Assembly: GCA_002292165.1 (NCBI GenBank)
Contig: DBBK01000078.1
Coordinates: forward strand, 1 to 44,743
Source of the DNA: Brevundimonas sp. UBA986
GTDB taxonomy: Bacteria; Pseudomonadota; Alphaproteobacteria; Caulobacterales; Caulobacteraceae
Reading direction: 5' to 3'
DNA: 44,743 nt
Positions 42,164 through 44,743 of the stretch are shown one piece after another. The first letter of the stretch is position 1; the number at the start of each line of letters is the position of its first letter. The notes under the pieces are model-generated. The model had not been told where the DNA came from and did not search any database. It saw only the letters and a list, made by a program, of their open reading frames with translations. The translations under genes were made by a program, and so were the position numbers.

Positions 42164-43060
42164 CTAATCCATTGGATGATTTGCGACAAACTCCTCGGTA
42201 AGCTCCTCGAAGCGCCGACCGATCTTGGAGCGCGGTGCGAATTTGCCGCGATGCAGATAGACCGGCATCGTCAGCTTCCGGTCGAAACCGACGATGACCA
42301 GTTCGTCCGACGGAAATCCTCGAATCGTGAATTCGTCGACCAGGGCGATGCCGTGCCCCTGGCGCACGAAGGCGCAGGCCGTTTCGGCGAAGCGGACGGT
42401 GGTGGCGCGGTTCAGGCCCGGCTCGACGTCGGCCATCAGATCGCGCGCCAGCTGCCCGTGCGGCGAGGCCTCCCTCAGGCCGATGATCCGCTCGCCGGCC
42501 AGGTCATGGGCCGAGATGACGGTGCGGTCCGCCAGCCGGTGGCCGGGCGGCAGGGCCGCGACCAGCCGCCCCCGTCCGATGATGCGACTCTCGATATTCG
42601 GATGGCTGACGTCGAACACGCTCAGCGCATATTCGCCGCGCTCTCGCACCAGATAGTCCGAGATCTCATCGACCGGCAGGACGTCGAACTGGATGCGCAG
42701 CTCGGGGAACTGGTCGACCAGCTTGCGCAGGATCGCCGGGATCATGTGGTTCGAGAGCGAGGGCGAGGCGCCCAGTTTGAACTCATGGCTTTCACCGGTG
42801 CGGATACGCTCCAGCAGGCCGTCGAGGTCGTTCATGACGCCATAGATGGCCTGGACCTCGCGGAAGATGCGCTCGGCCTCGCGCGTCGGGATCATCCCCC
42901 CGGCCCCGCGCTCGAACAGGGCGAAGCCCAGCCGGGACTCGGTGTGCTTGAGCAGACGGCTGACCCCGGGCTGGGAGCAGTTCAGCATTCGCGCTGCGCC
43001 ACTGACCGACTTGGTGGTCATGACGGCCCGGAACACCTCGATCTGACGCAGATTCAGCAT
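42164..43060 (-). CDS. LysR-family regulator of the quinate/shikimate cluster
   Basis: A transcription factor of 298 residues. The helix-turn-helix at ~1-60 reads MLNLRQIEVFRAVMTTKSVS, AARMLNCSQPGVSRLLKHTE and LGFALFERG. The periplasmic-binding-protein-like effector domain (~90-290) includes KLGASPSLSNHMIPAIL and FVRQGHGIALVDEFT. The wording resembles the GbpR/NocR-like group of LysR proteins. The gene is divergent from the 3-dehydroshikimate dehydratase and precedes the TBDR operon in the same direction. Matching ATAAC-N5-GTTAT boxes flank it on both sides, so it most likely controls both units and itself. The effector is probably a pathway compound such as quinate, shikimate, dehydroshikimate or protocatechuate. 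Confidence 0.93.
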   Translation of the reverse strand: MLNLRQIEVFRAVMTTKSVSGAARMLNCSQPGVSRLLKHTESRLGFALFERGAGGMIPTREAERIFREVQAIYGVMNDLDGLLERIRTGESHEFKLGASPSLSNHMIPAILRKLVDQFPELRIQFDVLPVDEISDYLVRERGEYALSVFDVSHPNIESRIIGRGRLVAALPPGHRLADRTVISAHDLAGERIIGLREASPHGQLARDLMADVEPGLNRATTVRFAETACAFVRQGHGIALVDEFTIRGFPSDELVIVGFDRKLTMPVYLHRGKFAPRSKIGRRFEELTEEFVANHPMD

Positions 43061-43069
43061 GAGAGCCCC

Positions 43070-43084
43070 ATAACTCCGAGTTAT
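43070..43084. promoter_or_regulatory. LysR-type box in the lysR/quiC divergent promoter
   Basis: ATAACTCCGAGTTAT, with perfect seven-base arms around one base. It contains T-N11-A and the same ATAAC-N5-GTTAT pattern as 42126-42140. It lies nine bases from the lysR start and 83 bases from the dehydratase start. Confidence 0.75.
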
Positions 43085-43167
43085 TGAATACGAAAAACTT
43101 GATCTTTGATCGAAGGGCCGGGGCCGCGCAAGAACGCTGAAAGACGTTCACAGGCGACGGGGACCCC

Positions 43168-44743
43168 ATGCTTCATTCGATCGCGACGGTCTCCGTGAGC
43201 GGGTCCCTGACCGAAAAGCTGACGGCCATCGCCGAGGCCGGCTTCGCCGGGGTCGAGATCTTCGAGGCTGATCTGATCGGCAGTCCGGAGCGCCCCGAAA
43301 CCATCGCCCGCATGATCCGCGACCTCGGGCTGGTCTGTACCGCCTGGCAGCCGTTCCGCGACTTCGAGGGCCTGTCGGGCGCCCTGCGCGACAAGGTCTT
43401 CGACCGGGCGGAGCGCAAATTCGATCTGATGCAGACGCTCGGCGCCAAGGACATGCTGGTCTGCAGCAGCCTGCATCCGGAGGCCTCCGGCGACCCGGCC
43501 CATATCGCCGACGACTTCCGAGAACTGGGCGACCGCGCCGCCGCCCGGGGCCTGCGCGTCGGCTATGAAGCCCTGGCCTGGGGCCGTCACATCAACGACC
43601 ACCGGCAGGTCTGGGACATCGTTCGCACCGTCGACCATCCGGCGATCGGCATCATTCTCGACACCTTCCACTCCCTGTCGCGCGACATCCCCATCGCCAG
43701 TCTGGAAGAGATCGATCCGGCCAAGATCGTCCTCGTTCAGGTCGCCGACGCGCCGCGTCTGCAGATGGACCACCTGTCCTGGAGCCGTCACCACCGCTGC
43801 ATGCCCGGTCAGGGCGAGTTCGAGGTCAACGCCTATGTCGAGGCCCTGGCCCGGCGCGGCTATGACGGCCCGCTGAGCCTTGAGATCTTCAACGACGACT
43901 TCCGCGCCTGGTCGGCCCGCCAGATCGCCCGCGACGGCAGACGTTCGCTGGTCCTCGTCGAGGAGGCTATCGCCCCGAAGGCGACCGCCTTCCCTCCCCG
44001 CATTCCCGCCTCCGGCCCGGCCTTCGTCGAGTTCGCCATGACCGAGGCCGAGGCCGAACCGATGCGGGCCATGCTGACCTCCCTCGGCTTCATCAAGGCG
44101 GGGCTGCACCGGACGATGGCGGTCGAGCACTGGCGGCTGGGCCGGGTCCATATCGTGATCAACCGCGAACAGACCGGCTTCGCGGCCAGCTACCGGCTGC
44201 TGCACGGCCCCTCGGTCTGCGCCATCGGGGTGACGGTCGACGATCCCGCCGCCGCCCTCGCCCGCGCGGAGGCGCTCGGCATGGAGGTCTTCCCGACCAC
44301 GGTCGCCCCGCCGCGCCTGCCCATGCCCGCGATCCGCGGCGTCGGCGCCGCCCTGATCCATCTGGTCGACGCCCATGGTCCCTCGCCCTGGACCGTCGAG
44401 TTCGAGGCGGCGGATGACGGCGCCCCGGACGCGCTCGATGCGCACATCGGCGGCATCGACCACCTGTCCCAGTCCATGCAGCACGAGGAGTTCCTGTCCT
44501 GGCAGCTCTTCTACTGCGCCCTGTTCCAGATCGACCGGACGCGCATGGCCGAGGTCGCCGATCCTCTGGGGCTGGTCGCCAACCAGGCGGTCGAGGCCCC
44601 GGATCGCGGCCTGCGTTTCATGCTGATAGGGGCCCATGCCGGCCAGACCCTGGCCTCGCGCTTCATCCACCGCAGCTTTGGCGCCGGGGTGCAGCATATC
44701 GCCATCGCCACCGAGGACATCTTCGCCGTCGCCGAGCGGCTGG
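43168..44743 (+). CDS. 3-dehydroshikimate dehydratase fused to HPPD-like domain (QuiC/QsuB type), 3' end missing
   Basis: At least 525 residues; the gene continues past the window end. The N-terminal ~285 residues form a sugar-phosphate-isomerase-like TIM barrel (AGFAGVEIFEADL, GLRVGYEALAWGRHIND, IILDTFHSLSRDI, VADAPRLQMD, LSLEIFNDDF), whose Glu, Asp and His residues suit the divalent metal of 3-dehydroshikimate dehydratases. From ~290 on there is a second part with vicinal-oxygen-chelate repeats (AFVEFAMTEAEAEPMRAML, IGGIDHLSQSM, GVQHIAIATEDIF) like 4-hydroxyphenylpyruvate dioxygenase. This fusion is known in Pseudomonas QuiC1 and Corynebacterium QsuB and yields protocatechuate. It is divergent from lysR. 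Only a weak GGGGA precedes the ATG. The symbol is left empty because naming varies. Confidence 0.9.
   Translation, partial: MLHSIATVSVSGSLTEKLTAIAEAGFAGVEIFEADLIGSPERPETIARMIRDLGLVCTAWQPFRDFEGLSGALRDKVFDRAERKFDLMQTLGAKDMLVCSSLHPEASGDPAHIADDFRELGDRAAARGLRVGYEALAWGRHINDHRQVWDIVRTVDHPAIGIILDTFHSLSRDIPIASLEEIDPAKIVLVQVADAPRLQMDHLSWSRHHRCMPGQGEFEVNAYVEALARRGYDGPLSLEIFNDDFRAWSARQIARDGRRSLVLVEEAIAPKATAFPPRIPASGPAFVEFAMTEAEAEPMRAMLTSLGFIKAGLHRTMAVEHWRLGRVHIVINREQTGFAASYRLLHGPSVCAIGVTVDDPAAALARAEALGMEVFPTTVAPPRLPMPAIRGVGAALIHLVDAHGPSPWTVEFEAADDGAPDALDAHIGGIDHLSQSMQHEEFLSWQLFYCALFQIDRTRMAEVADPLGLVANQAVEAPDRGLRFMLIGAHAGQTLASRFIHRSFGAGVQHIAIATEDIFAVAERL

Noticed and set aside
1..44743. CRISPR arrays, insertion sequences, prophage, tRNA or rRNA
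   Set aside because: No regularly spaced direct repeats, transposase or integrase motifs, or tRNA/rRNA-like sequences were seen on either strand by eye.

Overview
The window is high-GC DNA, densely coded, without insertion sequences, phage genes, tRNA, rRNA or CRISPR. Six TonB-dependent receptors (TBDRs), several Tat-type signal peptides, and XylB/XylD-like proteins closely resembling the Caulobacter xylose enzymes point to Caulobacterales, most likely a Brevundimonas- or Caulobacter-like oligotroph. This placement comes from recalled protein resemblance, not from a search.

Region 1 (1-5260, all on the minus strand): an esterase cut by the window edge, a TBDR, a GntR/FCD regulator and a pectinesterase. 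TTGT-N2-ACAA operator-like sites lie in front of the receptor and at the regulator start. Region 2 (5259-8355): an FMN L-lactate dehydrogenase and an alpha-amino-acid ester hydrolase with every expected active-site residue. Region 3 (8499-16603): a ZnuD-like receptor behind a near-consensus Zur box, divergent from a tricorn-like S41 protease, followed by another receptor. Region 4 (16709-22965): a TBDR, a CHASE3-type chemoreceptor and a DUF2332 protein, separated by intergenic DNA rich in palindromes.

Region 5 (22971-37357) is a near-complete galactan and galactose system. A secreted GH53 endo-galactanase cuts the polymer, a TBDR imports oligomers, and a Tat-exported GH2 beta-galactosidase releases galactose. 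A vSGLT-type Na+/galactose symporter brings it in. A XylB-like dehydrogenase, an SMP-30 lactonase, a XylD-like IlvD/Edd dehydratase, DgoK and DgoA then carry out a De Ley-Doudoroff route to pyruvate and glyceraldehyde 3-phosphate. An IclR regulator sits in the middle, and the two promoter regions flanking its gene share a TTTCATTG motif.

Region 6 (37354-44743) is a quinate/shikimate-type module: a QsuD-like dehydrogenase, an AAHS-type MFS transporter, a TBDR, a LysR regulator and a QuiC/QsuB-type 3-dehydroshikimate dehydratase fused to an HPPD-like domain (cut by the window end). Both transcription units carry the same ATAAC-N5-GTTAT LysR-type box. The most notable idea is that a TonB-dependent outer-membrane step is wired into quinate/shikimate (or hydroxycinnamoyl-quinate) catabolism.
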